From positions 992,001 to 1,056,000 of the forward strand of contig NW_004457723.1 in NCBI RefSeq assembly GCF_000203815.1: DNA of 64,000 bases. Direction: 5' to 3'. Within the stretch, counting starts at the first letter, position 1; every line of letters begins with the position of its first letter. Shown here one piece after another: positions 1 to 11,465 of the stretch. The stretch comes from Cavenderia fasciculata. Lineage: Eukaryota > Evosea > Eumycetozoa > Acytosteliales > Cavenderiaceae. Made by a program: the position numbers and the translations under genes. The notes beneath the pieces are model-generated. The model did not search any database. It had not been told where the DNA came from and saw nothing but the letters and a program-made list of their open reading frames with translations.

Positions 1-1129
1 TTTCAAAAAAGGTAGACATGAGTATTAAAATATTAAAAGAAGCTTTAATTAAATTAAATGATATTTCTTTTAAAAAAATAATTTGGAAAGAGTATGTAAA
101 AAAATATTAATATTAATAATAATAGAATAGAATCTCCTTATTTACACTCTCTTTTATTTTTATTTTTTTAGATTAATTCAAATATCATTAAATAGTTTAC
201 CAACAAATGAAATTGAAGAATTAATTGATCAATTCTTCCAAGAGATGCCAAATGAATTTAATTATCCATTTGGTCAATTCCAAGATACTATTCCATCAGA
301 TACACCAGAATCTTTTTCAAATGCTTTAAAGATTCCTTCTGTAAAGGTAAAAAAAAACAAAAAAAAAAAAGAAAAAGAAAAAAAGAAAAAAGATAATTAT
401 CTAATTTTTTTTAATTTTTATAGGATTATTCATTACATAATTTTGTTTATGATTGTTATTGCAAGATTAAAAACAATGCAATTCCAATTTTAAGAAAGTT
501 TGCAACAATGTATCCTGATAACCCACATATGTTTTCCAGGTTTGTATTGATCAACAATACTTTTTTTGTTGTTGAAATTTAATTTTAAATATTTTATTTT
601 ATATATTTTTTAGATATGTACAATCAATAACACAAACAAGAAACTTTGACAATATTAAATCAATTTTGAAATCTATTAAACCAAAGAGAAATATCGCAGT
701 ATCAACATGGAAATTGTATGGGCTCTTTTAATTCTAGTACACCAACAACAACAGATGATTGGCAACTTTTATTTGGATAGAATCATGGCGATAAATGACA
801 ATCAAGTTGTTTTACATTTGGACTTGATTGTGGTAGTTAACATAAAACTCTTTCATTTCTTTTCTTTTTTTTTCTTTAGGTCAATCAAAGCAGCAGTTGG
901 TTTTGGTATTCCTCCACAACAAATTTCCAAACTTTATAGAAATGCTTTAAGCTTTAACCCATACAACTATGATTTATGGATGGATTATATACAATTTGAA
1001 AAAGCCATACCAAACAACCAAACCCAAGTCAACCAATGTATCGAAAAGGCCTCGAGATATGGTGTAAATATGTGGATCTTGAATGATGCTGCAATTGCAA
1101 GTCAACGTAGCGAAAATAATACCAAATAG
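1..1129 (+). CDS. HAT-repeat protein, UTP6-like, 3' part (5' end outside window)
   Basis: This is the 3' part of a multi-exon gene whose 5' end lies before the window. Segments that splice in frame are about 6-91, 172-346, 424-539 and 614 onward, with a last segment 880-1129. The last segment encodes a half-a-TPR-like motif (LYRNALSFNPYNYDLWMDY), as in RNA-processing HAT proteins such as UTP6 of the small-subunit processome. The assignment to UTP6 rests on repeat style and is tentative. The fourth segment meets a stop at 729-731, and I found no intron between it and the last segment that keeps the frame. Either an exon is misread or the gene carries an indel around 725-870. Confidence 0.45.
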
Positions 1130-1329
1130 AAACAAGAAGGTTATGTATATTTTATTTCGAATCGTGATTTAACCCCTTTTTTTTTTTTCTTTATTCCATC
1201 CACCCACCAACATTCAACAGAGAAAGATAAAGAAATAAAAGAAAAAGAAACAAAAAAAAACCTTTATATTCATTTAAAAAATGATAAATTTCCAACATAT
1301 TTATTTAATATTTAAAAGGGTTATAAATA

Positions 1330-2480
1330 TTTGGGTTATTTGCAATGTTTGAACGAACCTCTTGAATTTGAGATAGGAACAAAGGTTAGGTATCTGAGTA
1401 TGGCTTCAATAGCCATTTGGGTATCATCTGGATAGGTTCCGTTATAATCAATATCTGTCAAATAATAAAGATCTGATAATATTTCTATAGCATGTATAGC
1501 TTTGAACCATTCATCGTCCAAACTTAAATTTAGTACTTTTGTATGATGCTCAAAGCATACAAAATGGAACCTCCAAATACTACCAATTCTCGCTCATAAC
1601 TACTATTGTGAAATGAACACTTGGCACATACTTTGTCTTTCTTTAAGTAACGCTGTCGACAATGATGATGAAAAGGTTTGTATCATCTGACCAATAAATG
1701 ATTTAGTCTCGAAACATTCTGTTATCACCCGACTTGATTGCAAACTATCCAACTTTAAACCTTTGATAATAGCCAACTTGATATCAATCTTTTCGATTGC
1801 ATAACAATTCGTATTGATTGAAACATCAACATGAAAGCATTATATCTAACAATCTTATTTTCATATTGATTTGCATTATTTATAAATTCAATCAATTCAT
1901 TCCATTCTTTATCCAAAATAATAATAATTAGTATCAGTATGCCAATTGTGATTATAATTAATTAATATTATCATACCATGGTTATCTTTGAGCAATAATT
2001 GAGCAATCATAATAATATTTAAACTCTTACTATCATCATCATCATTATGTTTTGTTTGTTTCTTTAAATGTTGTAAGATCTCTTCTTTTACTCTTTGTTT
2101 GGGTTGTGATGATATTTGCTTTCTTGAATGTCGCATTCCAACAAACTAGCTAGTGCTTTAATAGCAGCATGTTCAATCAAAGATGGAGGTCCATCAAGTT
2201 TCATTTTCTTTTTTGAATGCTATAATGATGGGTGTCTTGTCAGTACATTCATGATGACGTTATCTCTTTTGATTGAATCATATATGACTTTTTGAATACA
2301 TACATTAGGAGGCATACCATTTGAAACAAGATAGAGTAACCATATTACCCTTTGGGTTGCTTTCTTTTTAAATCCACCAATATAACTACCATTATATTTG
2401 AAATGATTGATTGTTTCTTTTATAAACTGATGAGTTGGTTCTTCTTCTTCCATTAAGTGTCCTTTGCAACAACACACATT
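1330..2480 (-). pseudogene. Decayed gene of unknown function (helical protein)
   Basis: The minus strand carries protein-like segments in shifting frames. One runs from a Met at 2477 to a stop at 2220, and the same frame resumes after that stop (LDGPPSLIEHAAIKALASLL). The sequence then shifts frame near 2110 (VKEEILQHLKKQTKH), and again near 1800 and 1560. It ends with a segment at 1336-1521 (YPDDTQMAIEAILRYLTF). Composition is that of an alpha-helical dictyostelid protein with no motif I recognise. At least one in-frame stop and several frame changes without good splice signals point to a pseudogene. Missed mini-introns are the alternative. Confidence 0.4.
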
Positions 2481-2784
2481 TGATATCTGGTTAGTTCAAC
2501 TGTGGAAAGAAAAAGAAATAAAAGAAAAAGAAAAAACCTTGTGCCCTAGGGCATTCATTTATTTTTTTAAAAAAAAATTATAATTATAAATTTATTGATT
2601 TTATTTGTGAATAGGGGAAAAAATATCTCTCTCTAAAAAAAAGAGATATATAAAGTTGTTATAAATCCAAAAAAAAAAAAAGCTCTTTACATTTTTTTTT
2701 TTGAAAGTTTTAAAATCCGATTGTTGTTGTTGTTTTAGAATAAAACATTATTATTCTAATTTACACTTTTTTTTTTTTTTTACT

Positions 2785-4591
2785 TTACTTTAAAAGAGGA
2801 GTAAAATTAAAAGTGATTTGATCAAAATAATTGACTGGACCACCAGAAAAGCCACCAAAAACAAATAGATTGTTTCCTACTAGAGAGGCAGTAGCCATAT
2901 CTCTTGGTCTTGGTGTATAGGTATCCGATAGTGGCATGTTGATCCAATTCATTGATTTTGTATCCAATGCATAGGTATTGTTGCACACAGAGTTGGTCGA
3001 TTGACATCCACCACCAAACAATACGAGGAAACGTCCGTACACAAAAGAGGTGGTAAAAGTACTAGTATTGGGTGCTGGACCATAGATGGAAGGTTTGGAC
3101 CAACAATTAGTTTCTGGATCATAAATGTGAATATCGTTGAATCGTTGTGTCCAATCAGATACTGGACTCCAAATACCTCCACCGAAAAGATAAATCTTTC
3201 CATCAATCACTTCCATGGTATGACCACCTCTTCCACATGGAATATCACCAGTTGCATTAATCTTGTGCCATGTAAGTGTCTTGGTCTCTAAATAATAGAA
3301 ATCTTCCAAGATCTTATATTCACCATCATTTGTTGTATTGTTTCCACTAAATATATAATATTTACTACCAATCACTGCACTACTATGATTTGATCTTGGA
3401 TCTGGTGCCATTCCTTTAGTCTCTAAAATATTTTTCCATTTCTTTAATTCTATAAAAAAAAATAAAAAATAAAAAAAAAGAGAAAATAATTAATAAACAA
3501 ACAATGTAATGTAATCTGTCTTGTCTATTTTGTACATACTAAGATTATAAGTTGATAAATTAAAATAGGTACCATTTCCATTGAAACCACCGAAAATATA
3601 GATCTTGTCACCGATGACTTGAGAAGTATGACGAGAGAATCGTGGAGGTTGATCACCGACAATCTTTGGTCTCGAGAATTCATTGGTCTTGGTGTCATAG
3701 TAATAAATGTCACCATAACGTTTAGAGTTTGATCTTTGCCCGCCAATGATAACAACATAATTTTTATAAACAGAGCTTGTGTGTTTATAGCGTTTGGTTG
3801 GAAACACACCATTAAATTCTAATGGGCTCCATTGTACTGAATCTAGTAATAATTGTAATAGTAATGGGGGTAGGTGGTTACAACAATTAATTAATATGGA
3901 AAAGGAAAAAGAAAAAAGATATTTTGTTACAAATTAGTCAATGTGTCAAGATGATGATGATGATGATATTCATGAGCGGGTGTGTGTGAATGAATGAAAA
4001 AAGTGGTGGTGCAATTGCAAAAAAAATCTAGTTTTGGTGGCCCGCATTGGGTGTGTTCGCGGGTTATTGTTATTGCTTTGCACAACTGATGTTGACGAGT
4101 AAAATTAAATATCACAGGCAAGGAAGCAAGTACTTGTTTGAATACTTTTTTGGATTGTACATACTTTTGGCGGTTAAGTTTTTAAGGTCAGAGAAATACT
4201 TTTTCAAATCAAGGCTACTATTGTCCCTGATAGAATCGGTAATAGAGAATCCATGGCTATTGAGTAATTGAAACCAAAGGAGACGGTCTTCTACCATGGC
4301 ACGCATCTCTTTACAACTTTGAGATAATGATAAAAGGTCTTTGAGTGTCATGAATGAAAGAATATACATCTTTATCTCATCATTCATTAATGGGAAATAT
4401 TGGAATAAACTTGAATTATTATTAAAATTATAAAAGTCATCTTGGTAAAGGTTATTATTATCATCTTCATATTCTCCATCTAGAAATTGGAATGGTACTA
4501 TTGGTTGATATTCTGCCCTACTACTATTATAATTATTATTATTATTGTTGGTATTATAAACCTTTTTAAAAAAACTTAAAAAACAATTCAT
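2785..4591 (-). CDS. F-box/kelch-repeat protein
   Basis: Three exons, 4165-4591, 3540-3842 and 2785-3449, join in frame to a 464-residue protein. After an Asn-rich start, residues about 65-110 form an F-box (FPLMNDEIKMYILSF, then LSLSQSCKEM), the SKP1-binding module of SCF ubiquitin ligases. The rest is a kelch beta-propeller with repeated blades showing GG and spaced Tyr/Trp signatures (YVVIIGG, KIYIFGG, KIYLFGG, FLVLFGG, NLFVFGG). The likely role is a substrate-recognition subunit of an SCF E3 ligase, with the propeller binding the target. The target cannot be predicted. Both introns use GTATGT donors. The start chosen is the first Met after an A/T-rich leader; an upstream Met at 4843 would add a low-complexity stretch and is unlikely. 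Confidence 0.82.
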
Positions 4592-5811
4592 TCCTTTTTT
4601 TTTAATTATTATTATTTTTGGGAGATAAAAGAGAGAGAGAGATATGAGGAAATAAATAAAATAAAAAAAGAGATAGAAGATAGATATACTTGGGTACAAG
4701 TAAATAGAGAGTGAGGAATGAAAAAGAAAAGAATCTTTTAAAAAAGTCGTAATTAAATACTCGTCGTTTGTTTGTTTGGCACTCACTTCTTTGCCACCAC
4801 ACACCAAACCTTTCAGTAACGCTTCATTTGCCATGTTCGTCAAAGTCCGAAAAAAGATTCAATAATATTAGGGGCTGCCCTTTCTTTGCTCTGTGTGTGG
4901 TGCAATTTAAAGATTTTTTAAAAACAGCAAAGGAAACCAATTGAGTCAAAGGGCTGGGAATGGGTAACCGAAATTGATTGGTGTTACTATTTGTGACAAG
5001 TCATCTTTTAATAGATAAAAATGGAAGGCGATCTGATGACCTTAATTATATTCATCATGATGGCATACATACAGATGTCAGGTAGGCGAACAAAACATAG
5101 AGAGAAAAAAAAATTGACTCGTTGTCGAACTTGATATTATTTGAACATGTACGTTTATTCGTTCGTTGTCGTTATTCTTTTTATCACTCGCTTTTGTACT
5201 CGTTCGTTCGTTTGATTAAGAGTTAGTTCTGTTTCCCTCATCTGTTGTTTGTAATTAATAAACAGAAAAGAACAAGTCATAGAACACAAATCTTTGCAAA
5301 CGAGATTATAAATAGACGCTTGACGAATAACTATTATAGACCGTGTAAAGCTCGCTAGTTTGAGATTATTACTCGATGTGAGTTACTTATTACTCGAGTC
5401 GAGTAGTAGTTTACTCGATTCTCTCTGGGGATTGAATTCAACCACCATTGCAGCTAGGGGGTGATGACGATGCATTGCTTGGTTACCCAAACTTCTTTCT
5501 CTCTCCCTCTCTCTTTTTTTTTTCCCTCCCTCCACCAAACCTTTTTGAACAAGATATCTTATTTGTTCTTGAAAGTTATCTGTTCATTTCATTCTTTTTC
5601 TTTTCTTTTTTAAAAATAGTAATAGTGAGGATCCCCTTTCTGGCCCCGATAAGTTGGAATGGATGGTTTGCCCACACCAAATCTAAAAATACCAAATTGA
5701 GGCATGCCACCTATCAAAAAATCAATACTTGTCAGATATGTTGTTTGTTTTTGGAACAAAATATTTGTTTGTTTTGTTTTTGTTTTTGTTTTTGTTTTTG
5801 TTTTGTTTTTT
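4592..5811. other. Intergenic region without a recognised gene
   Basis: This 1.2 kb separates the start of the F-box/kelch gene from the 3' end of the mitochondrial helical-repeat gene. It is the shared upstream/downstream space of two minus-strand genes. It contains pyrimidine-rich tracts, GTTCGTT-type short repeats around 5150-5220, an ACTCGAGTCGAGT palindrome near 5390-5410 and a TTTTTG hexamer array at 5766-5809. Open frames here are low-complexity and look non-coding. Confidence 0.6.
5766..5809. repeat. TTTTTG hexanucleotide array
   Basis: About six to seven near-perfect copies of TTTTTG lie just beyond the stop codon of the minus-strand helical-repeat gene, so the array falls in its 3' untranslated region. 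Confidence 0.85.
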
Positions 5812-7888
5812 TTATTGTCTAACAACAGGATTTGGTAGAATCAAGAATTTATCAATCCTTGATAATTCATCATATGTTTTTTCTTTTTGCATTTGGATCA
5901 TGATTTGTTTGAGGTAGGCATCGTCGACTGTGATTTGGTAGTTTTTACCAATCTCTCTCCATCGTTCCTCTTCCAGAGGTAGGTTGTTCATTCTATAGTA
6001 GCCAACGAATCGACTGATAATAAAGAGGGTTGGCGCGGCAAGACATTCGTCACGTCTGCGTTCAAACGCTCGGATGGCATGTTCTGGCTGGTCGTAGACG
6101 AGGTAGAGCTCAACCAGCTTTCCAAAGATCTGTTCCTTCTTTTGAGAGTGTTGGGCATCGGAAATCATTCGATAGAGACGTGGCACAAGATTGAGGGGGT
6201 CACCACGACTGTGCAGATAAAATATAATGGTGGCAGAGCCAACGGGCGTCGTTTTTTGTTGGAGGAATGTTTGGCAGAGAGTATTCATTTTCTTGGTAAA
6301 GTTTCGACGCGAGTAGTGCTGCAATAGCAAGACGTAGGAGCGTACCGACAAGACACTGGTGATGACGACGGTGTGATGGTCGACCCAATCATCGATCGAC
6401 TTTTGGTCATTGACCGATGCGAGGTATCGCAAGAGTTGTTCGTGCGGTTCCGACGTCTCGAGTGTGAGTGGCGTGTGGTAGACGGTATGATAAAAGTAGG
6501 GAACGGCCACGTGTCCGTGACCAAGCTCGACAAACACGGTAAAGAGTTTGGTGAGTGTGACAAGATCGGTCTTGTAAGAGTTGAATATATCCTTGACAAA
6601 CGGGATATTGCCCATCTGCACAATCAGCGACAACAAGCTTTTAAAGGAATCGATCGACAAGAAAAAGCCAGCCTTTTTCGTCTCTGGGTCGAGAATGATT
6701 CGCATATACTTGAGAATCTCTTCGACAGAGTCTGTGCTTTCGTAGATTTTGTTGACCAAACTATCAAAGTGCTTGTCAAATGGTAGGGCTGTCTTTTTAA
6801 TGATCGAAATGCATCGATCAAAGTTTTTGGTGTGAATATAGTGTTGCAGGATGTATCCCAACACTCGATCCGAGTATTTGATACGACTTTTGTTAATCTC
6901 GACGACCATTTCCTCTTTCTCCACATGTAGATTCTTGGCCGTGTAAAAGTCCAACATTTCCTCGTAATAGATGATATTTTCCTTTAGATAGTATCCATAA
7001 TCATCTCTAATGTTTTCAGCCAAACTATTTGCATTACTAAATGGTCTAATATACCTCAATATCGTCGACGTTGCCAATTGCATCAAAATAGCATCTTGTT
7101 TACAATAATCCATCACTCTATAATACATATTTTCGATATAATGATGTGATTCTTTAAAAGTTGTAGTTTCAACAAAATAACAAAATCTAAAAGTAAAGTT
7201 ACATAAAAGAAAGTATTATTATTAATCATATAGTTTGTGTTATTATTATTATTATTATTTCTTCTTACACAAATACTAAATGTTGTAGACCATCATAAAC
7301 TTGATTAAAGAATAATTGAACACTTTGTTTCGATCTTATACTATCCAAGACTTGTGAAATTGATTCCTTATCTAATTGTTTTATAAATTCATCGTATTGT
7401 GTTTCTTTTAAACGATAGGCAATAAGGTTTTTGTGGGATCGGTCATTGAGTTGGGCTATACCCTCCCTTCCAATCAAATCCTTTTCTGTTCTATGTCCAA
7501 CAAACTTGTTATATTCTACTTTCTTCTTTTCAAGATAGAACTTTGGTAAAAGGGGTCGATTTACCATTGGTTCATTTGCCTCCAAATTATGATGTTGTGA
7601 CCATCTTTGAAGTTTAATTTCTTCTTCTTGTTCTTGTTCTTCAAATTCTTCAAATTCTTCTAATTCTTCATATTCTTCCTCTTCTTCTTCTACTTGGTCT
7701 AGTTGTTTGTTGTTTCTCTTATTATTTGTATTTGAATAGGTTCTTTTAATAGTTGTAGTGGTCGTAGTAGGTGGTTGAAAAGAGTATGTAAAAGTAGTAG
7801 TAGATGAATGATGTGAATGATGTGACTTGAGCAGTGATGCTGTTGTCTGTTGTGATGCTAAACGAAGTGATCTACTGATCATCATCAT
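5812..7888 (-). CDS. Mitochondrial helical-repeat (PPR-like) protein
   Basis: Two exons, 7269-7888 and 5812-7186, give a 664-residue protein. The N-terminus (MMMISRSLRLASQQ, then KRTYSNTNN) is rich in Arg/Ser/Thr without acids, as in a mitochondrial presequence. Next come an acidic Glu run (about residues 70-92) and a long alpha-helical region with paired helices of about 35 residues (VKDIFNSYKTDLVTLTKLF; LVELYLVYDQPEHAIRAFE). This resembles pentatricopeptide/TPR-like solenoids, which in mitochondria usually bind RNA. The PPR assignment is by pattern only. Exon 2 is noticeably more GC-rich (around 6400-6850) than flanking DNA. The intron uses a GTAAGA donor. Confidence 0.6.
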
Positions 7889-8080
7889 ATTTGCAAATAT
7901 TAGATTTAAATATGTAATGTATGTCTGTATGTATGTGTCTAATACGATATAGATTAATTAATTAAATGACTCTAGATAGATATTGTTGTATCATTGCTTT
8001 TCACTGCTGGTGATCAAACAACAAACGATTCGTTTTTTTCATTTTAGTCGAAGTTTCGAAAACCTTGGGTTTTATTAAAT

Positions 8081-9751
8081 TTATAATTTGGATGGTGTAT
8101 TATTACCATTATTATTATTATTCGGATTGTTATTCGGATTACTATTATTATTATTCAATGGATTGATCTGTAAAATAATATTATTATTATTGGATAGTAT
8201 TGGTGGAATTAAAATGGGTGGTGGTAATTGTTTGGTCTGGTTTAGTATTATTTTACCTCCACTATTATTCCTAGAATGACTTATTAATATACTGTTATTA
8301 TTATTATTATTATTATTTGTTGTTTGTAAAGGTGGTGAAATGGTTGTTGTGTTGGTCGTAGTTGTGGTAGTTGTTATATGTGATGTGGATGGTGATGATA
8401 AAGGTGATGATGATAAAGATGATTGGCTTGATGAAGTAGTAGAGGAAGAGGAAGAAGAAGAAGAAAATCTAGCATTTCTTAAATATGGATTGATATTTCT
8501 ATTTGATGGTGGTGTTAATTTACTGTTATTATTATTATTACTGGTACTAATTGAATGATTAACTTGGTTTTTGTTATTATTATTATTATTATTTGGAAAT
8601 GAATTTTGATATTCTTGTTTAATTCTTTGAGATGCAATATCTGAATAATTGGTATTTAAAACTATAGATTGTGGTATTGATACTCTAAAATATGGATGCC
8701 TGAGTGCTTCAATAGCAGTCGGACGTTTAATAGGATCGTATCGTAGCAAATCATACATTAAATCAATTGCATCATTATTTGCATTTGGTAATATAGTTGA
8801 TAAATGAATTGGTCCAATCTAAATAATAAATAAAAAACAAAACATTAATCAAAATGATACTCTTTTCTATTTCTTTTTTCTATTTCTTTACATTTGGAAA
8901 TTTGAATTGTTTTAGAGTTGATAATTTAATTCCATCAGGCCATGAAGACATGGTTGGAGGGCCAAGTACATTACCAATTTTAAATAATTGATCGATTTCA
9001 CTTGACCCTGGAAAGAGAGGTTTAAGTGAATAGAGTTCTGCCATGATGACTCCAACCGCCCAAATATCAATCGCCGAGTTGTAAGTCTGAGCATGCAATA
9101 GCACCTCTGGTGCACGATACCATCTCGTTGATACATAGGTTGAAAAGGGTGGTTTGGCATCAATCTTTCTAGCCAATCCAAAATCGGCAATCTTTACAGT
9201 ATCATTTAATACCAATAAATTCTCTGGCTTCATATCTCGATGAAAGTATCCTCTTTCGTGCATAAATGCCAATGCTTGTAATATTTGATATCTAAGTAGT
9301 ATATATATAGTCAATTGTTAAAATCAATCCATAGTCAAACCAACCTCTCAGTGAGTTGTTGTACTTACACCATATTCCTAATCTTTGATTCTGGTAACAA
9401 TTTGTTTCTATCTTTAATCTTTTCATATAGATTACCATCAAGATATTCAAATACAAAGAATAGTTCATCGTTTTGTCTAATTACTTCTTTCAACTTTACA
9501 ATGTTTGGATGATTTAGATTATGTAGTGTATTGATCTCTCCCAACTGTATACATTCCTCCCATGATTTATATGCTTTTTTCATTCTTTTGATCGCAACCT
9601 AATAACAAATTAGGTTAATTATATGTAATAGATCAACATAAATGTGTTGTTGTATATAACATACCACTTCATAGCTCTCTCTATTAACAGCTTTGACCAC
9701 ATCACCAAATGATCCATCTCCCAATTTCATTAATATCTTGTATTTATCCAT
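8081..9751 (-). CDS. RCK/MAK/ICK-family serine/threonine kinase
   Basis: Four exons, 9665-9751, 9369-9598, 8892-9291 and 8081-8818, give 484 residues. A complete kinase domain occupies residues 4 to about 290: glycine loop GDGSFG (11-16), Lys33 in VAIK, catalytic HRDMKPEN (Asp125) and DFG (142-144). The activation loop ends STRWYRAPE, the signature of the CMGC RCK group (MAK, ICK, MOK). These kinases control cilia length in ciliated cells, but dictyostelids lack cilia, so the role here is open. The dual-phosphorylation site, usually TDY or TEY, reads STY at 156-158. The C-terminal ~190 residues are a disordered Asn/Ser/Thr-rich tail. The start lies 416 bases from the divergent enolase-phosphatase gene. 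Confidence 0.88.
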
Positions 9752-10167
9752 TCTCTCTCTTTGTTGTTTCTATATCTTATTATTACTATTATCTATTCAT
9801 CTATATATTTATCTCTTGTTGAGGAGGATGAGGGCTGTTGATCGGTGGTGATTAATATTGTACAATTTTGTTGTTGTCGTTTGTTCTGTGATTTGACTAA
9901 TATGACATCTATATATTTCTATTTCTATTTCTATTTAACTACTACTACGACTACTATACACTAGTATGAACGGTCATACATACTATACTATAAATACTAT
10001 ATATCTTAATTTATCTTTTTTGTGTATTAATTAAAAAAAATGAATCGATCAGAGTGACGGAAGAGGTGGGTTCAAAGTGAGTGTGCACTTACTCTTTTAT
10101 TATTAATTAATAATAACGTTTATAGTTTAGTTAGAAAGGAGGAAGATAGAGTAGAGGATAAAGGAGG
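9752..10167. promoter_or_regulatory. Divergent promoter region, kinase/enolase-phosphatase
   Basis: The 416 bases between two divergent start codons hold T- and A-rich tracts and CTACTA/TATTTCTATTTC short repeats. No specific binding motif can be assigned. Its role as a shared promoter is inferred from position. Confidence 0.45.
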
Positions 10168-11049
10168 ATGAGTAAAAAGAAGATAATCAATACAGTTATA
10201 TTAGATATAGAGGGTACGACGACACCCATCACATTTGTACATGATGTGATGTTTGTTCATTTCAGAAATAGATTGATGTCATTTATCACAGAGAGATGGG
10301 GATCGCAACCAATTGTAGATGATGTCAATGCATTGTATAGGTTGTATAGGGATGACAAGAGCAGTGGTGTCGACCATATAGTTGGTCAAAAAGGTGTGCT
10401 TACACTCGACCGTTTACCGGCCATCCTCGACCCATCCGACCCAACCTCATCACAACAAGACAAGATTCAATCCGTCTACGACAACTGTATAGCGTTACTT
10501 GACATTGATCGCAAAGCAACACCATTCAAACAACTCCAGGGGACATTATTCAAAGAGGCATTTGAAAGTGACGTACTTCGTGGTCAAGTGTATCCAGATG
10601 TATTTGAATCGGTCGATCTCTGGACCCAATCAAATGCATCGGTCTATATCTACAGTAGTGGTTCTATCGCTGCTCAAAAACTACTCTTTGGTAATTGTGG
10701 ACCTACAACTCAAGCAGACCAAAAACAACAAGCCGCCATCAATCTATTACCAAAGTTTAAGGGTCACTTTGACACTACTATTGGCAGCAAGATTGAATCG
10801 ACTAGTTACACCAACATCATCAATCAAATAGACAGTGCTACCGCCGACACAACCCTGTTTGTGACAGACTCGCAAAAGGAAGCTTTGGCAGCCTCACAAT
10901 CCAACCTCAACGTTGCCATCAGTATCAGACCTGGTAACACACCCCTCGACGAATCACTCACTCAACAAATCAAATCAATCAATCCATCCGTATCAACCAT
11001 CACTTCTTTTATCGATCTTTTCAACCATTATACTTTTCAACAACAATAA
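10168..11049 (+). CDS. enoph1: Enolase-phosphatase E1 (methionine salvage)
   Basis: A single-exon gene of 293 residues. It belongs to the HAD superfamily enolase-phosphatase E1 family (EC 3.1.3.77). This enzyme enolises and then dephosphorylates 2,3-diketo-5-methylthiopentyl-1-phosphate in the methionine salvage pathway, in the cytosol. HAD motif I is DIEGTTTP (residues 13-20), with the nucleophile Asp and the acid/base Glu typical of this family. Motif II is YSSGS (about 170), followed by a Lys-rich segment, and the motif III/IV region is LFVTDS (about 231). Length matches eukaryotic members (about 260-290). The start is the first in-frame Met, 31 bases after a G/A-rich leader. Confidence 0.93.
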   Translation: MSKKKIINTVILDIEGTTTPITFVHDVMFVHFRNRLMSFITERWGSQPIVDDVNALYRLYRDDKSSGVDHIVGQKGVLTLDRLPAILDPSDPTSSQQDKIQSVYDNCIALLDIDRKATPFKQLQGTLFKEAFESDVLRGQVYPDVFESVDLWTQSNASVYIYSSGSIAAQKLLFGNCGPTTQADQKQQAAINLLPKFKGHFDTTIGSKIESTSYTNIINQIDSATADTTLFVTDSQKEALAASQSNLNVAISIRPGNTPLDESLTQQIKSINPSVSTITSFIDLFNHYTFQQQ

Positions 11050-11279
11050 TCAATAATTAGTAATAATAAACATAAACAAGAAGGACCACCCACATATATG
11101 TGACAGATAGGTAGATCATGATCTTGATCACGTCATACTATATTATCCTTCAGAGGCAAGACTATCACAACAATAATAATATATAAATAATTTACTCGAT
11201 TTGTGAATATGATCTTCAATGAATCTAAAGGCTTCCCAAATTAAGTGAAAAGTAATTGTCAAAAACACAATAATAATTA

Positions 11280-11321
11280 TGGTCATAATGATCTGGCTGT
11301 GTGATGACCAGATTATGACCA
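11280..11321. repeat. Inverted repeat (15-bp stem)
   Basis: TGGTCATAAT-GA-TCTGG is followed after an 11-base loop by CCAGATTATGACCA. This gives a nearly perfect hairpin with a 2-base bulge. It lies between the enolase-phosphatase and IF1 genes, just upstream of the candidate snoRNA. Confidence 0.75.
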
Positions 11322-11333
11322 AGTTTGAAGTTC

Positions 11334-11410
11334 AATAGTGGTGATGAGGGTTTGCCAAAGCTTTCTGATGGATGACCCCCATTGCTTTAAAACAACCTTC
11401 TGAACCATTC
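11334..11410 (+). ncRNA. Candidate C/D-box snoRNA
   Basis: A C/D-box layout is visible in 70 bases: box C GTGATGA (11341-11347), box D' CTGA (11365-11368), a C'-like TGGATGA (11369-11375) and box D CTGA (11400-11403). Flanks AGTGG and CCATT can pair into a short terminal stem if one A is bulged. Guide segments would be the bases upstream of D' (TTTGCCAAAGCTTT) and upstream of D (TTAAAACAACCTT). It sits about 55 bases before the IF1 start codon, so it could instead be part of that gene's 5' untranslated region. No rRNA target was established. Confidence 0.35.
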
Positions 11411-11465
11411 ATTTTATTTTATTCATACACATATAAACAAACAAACAAACATATAAATAATAATA

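Noticed and set aside
4843-4843. Upstream Met as the start of the F-box/kelch protein
   Set aside because: The added ~84 residues are hydrophobic low-complexity translation of a leader sequence; the Met at 4591 is more natural.
5448-5917. Open frames on the plus strand over the end of the helical-repeat gene
   Set aside because: Driven by T-rich and TTTTTG repeats with hydrophobic nonsense; no splice or family support.
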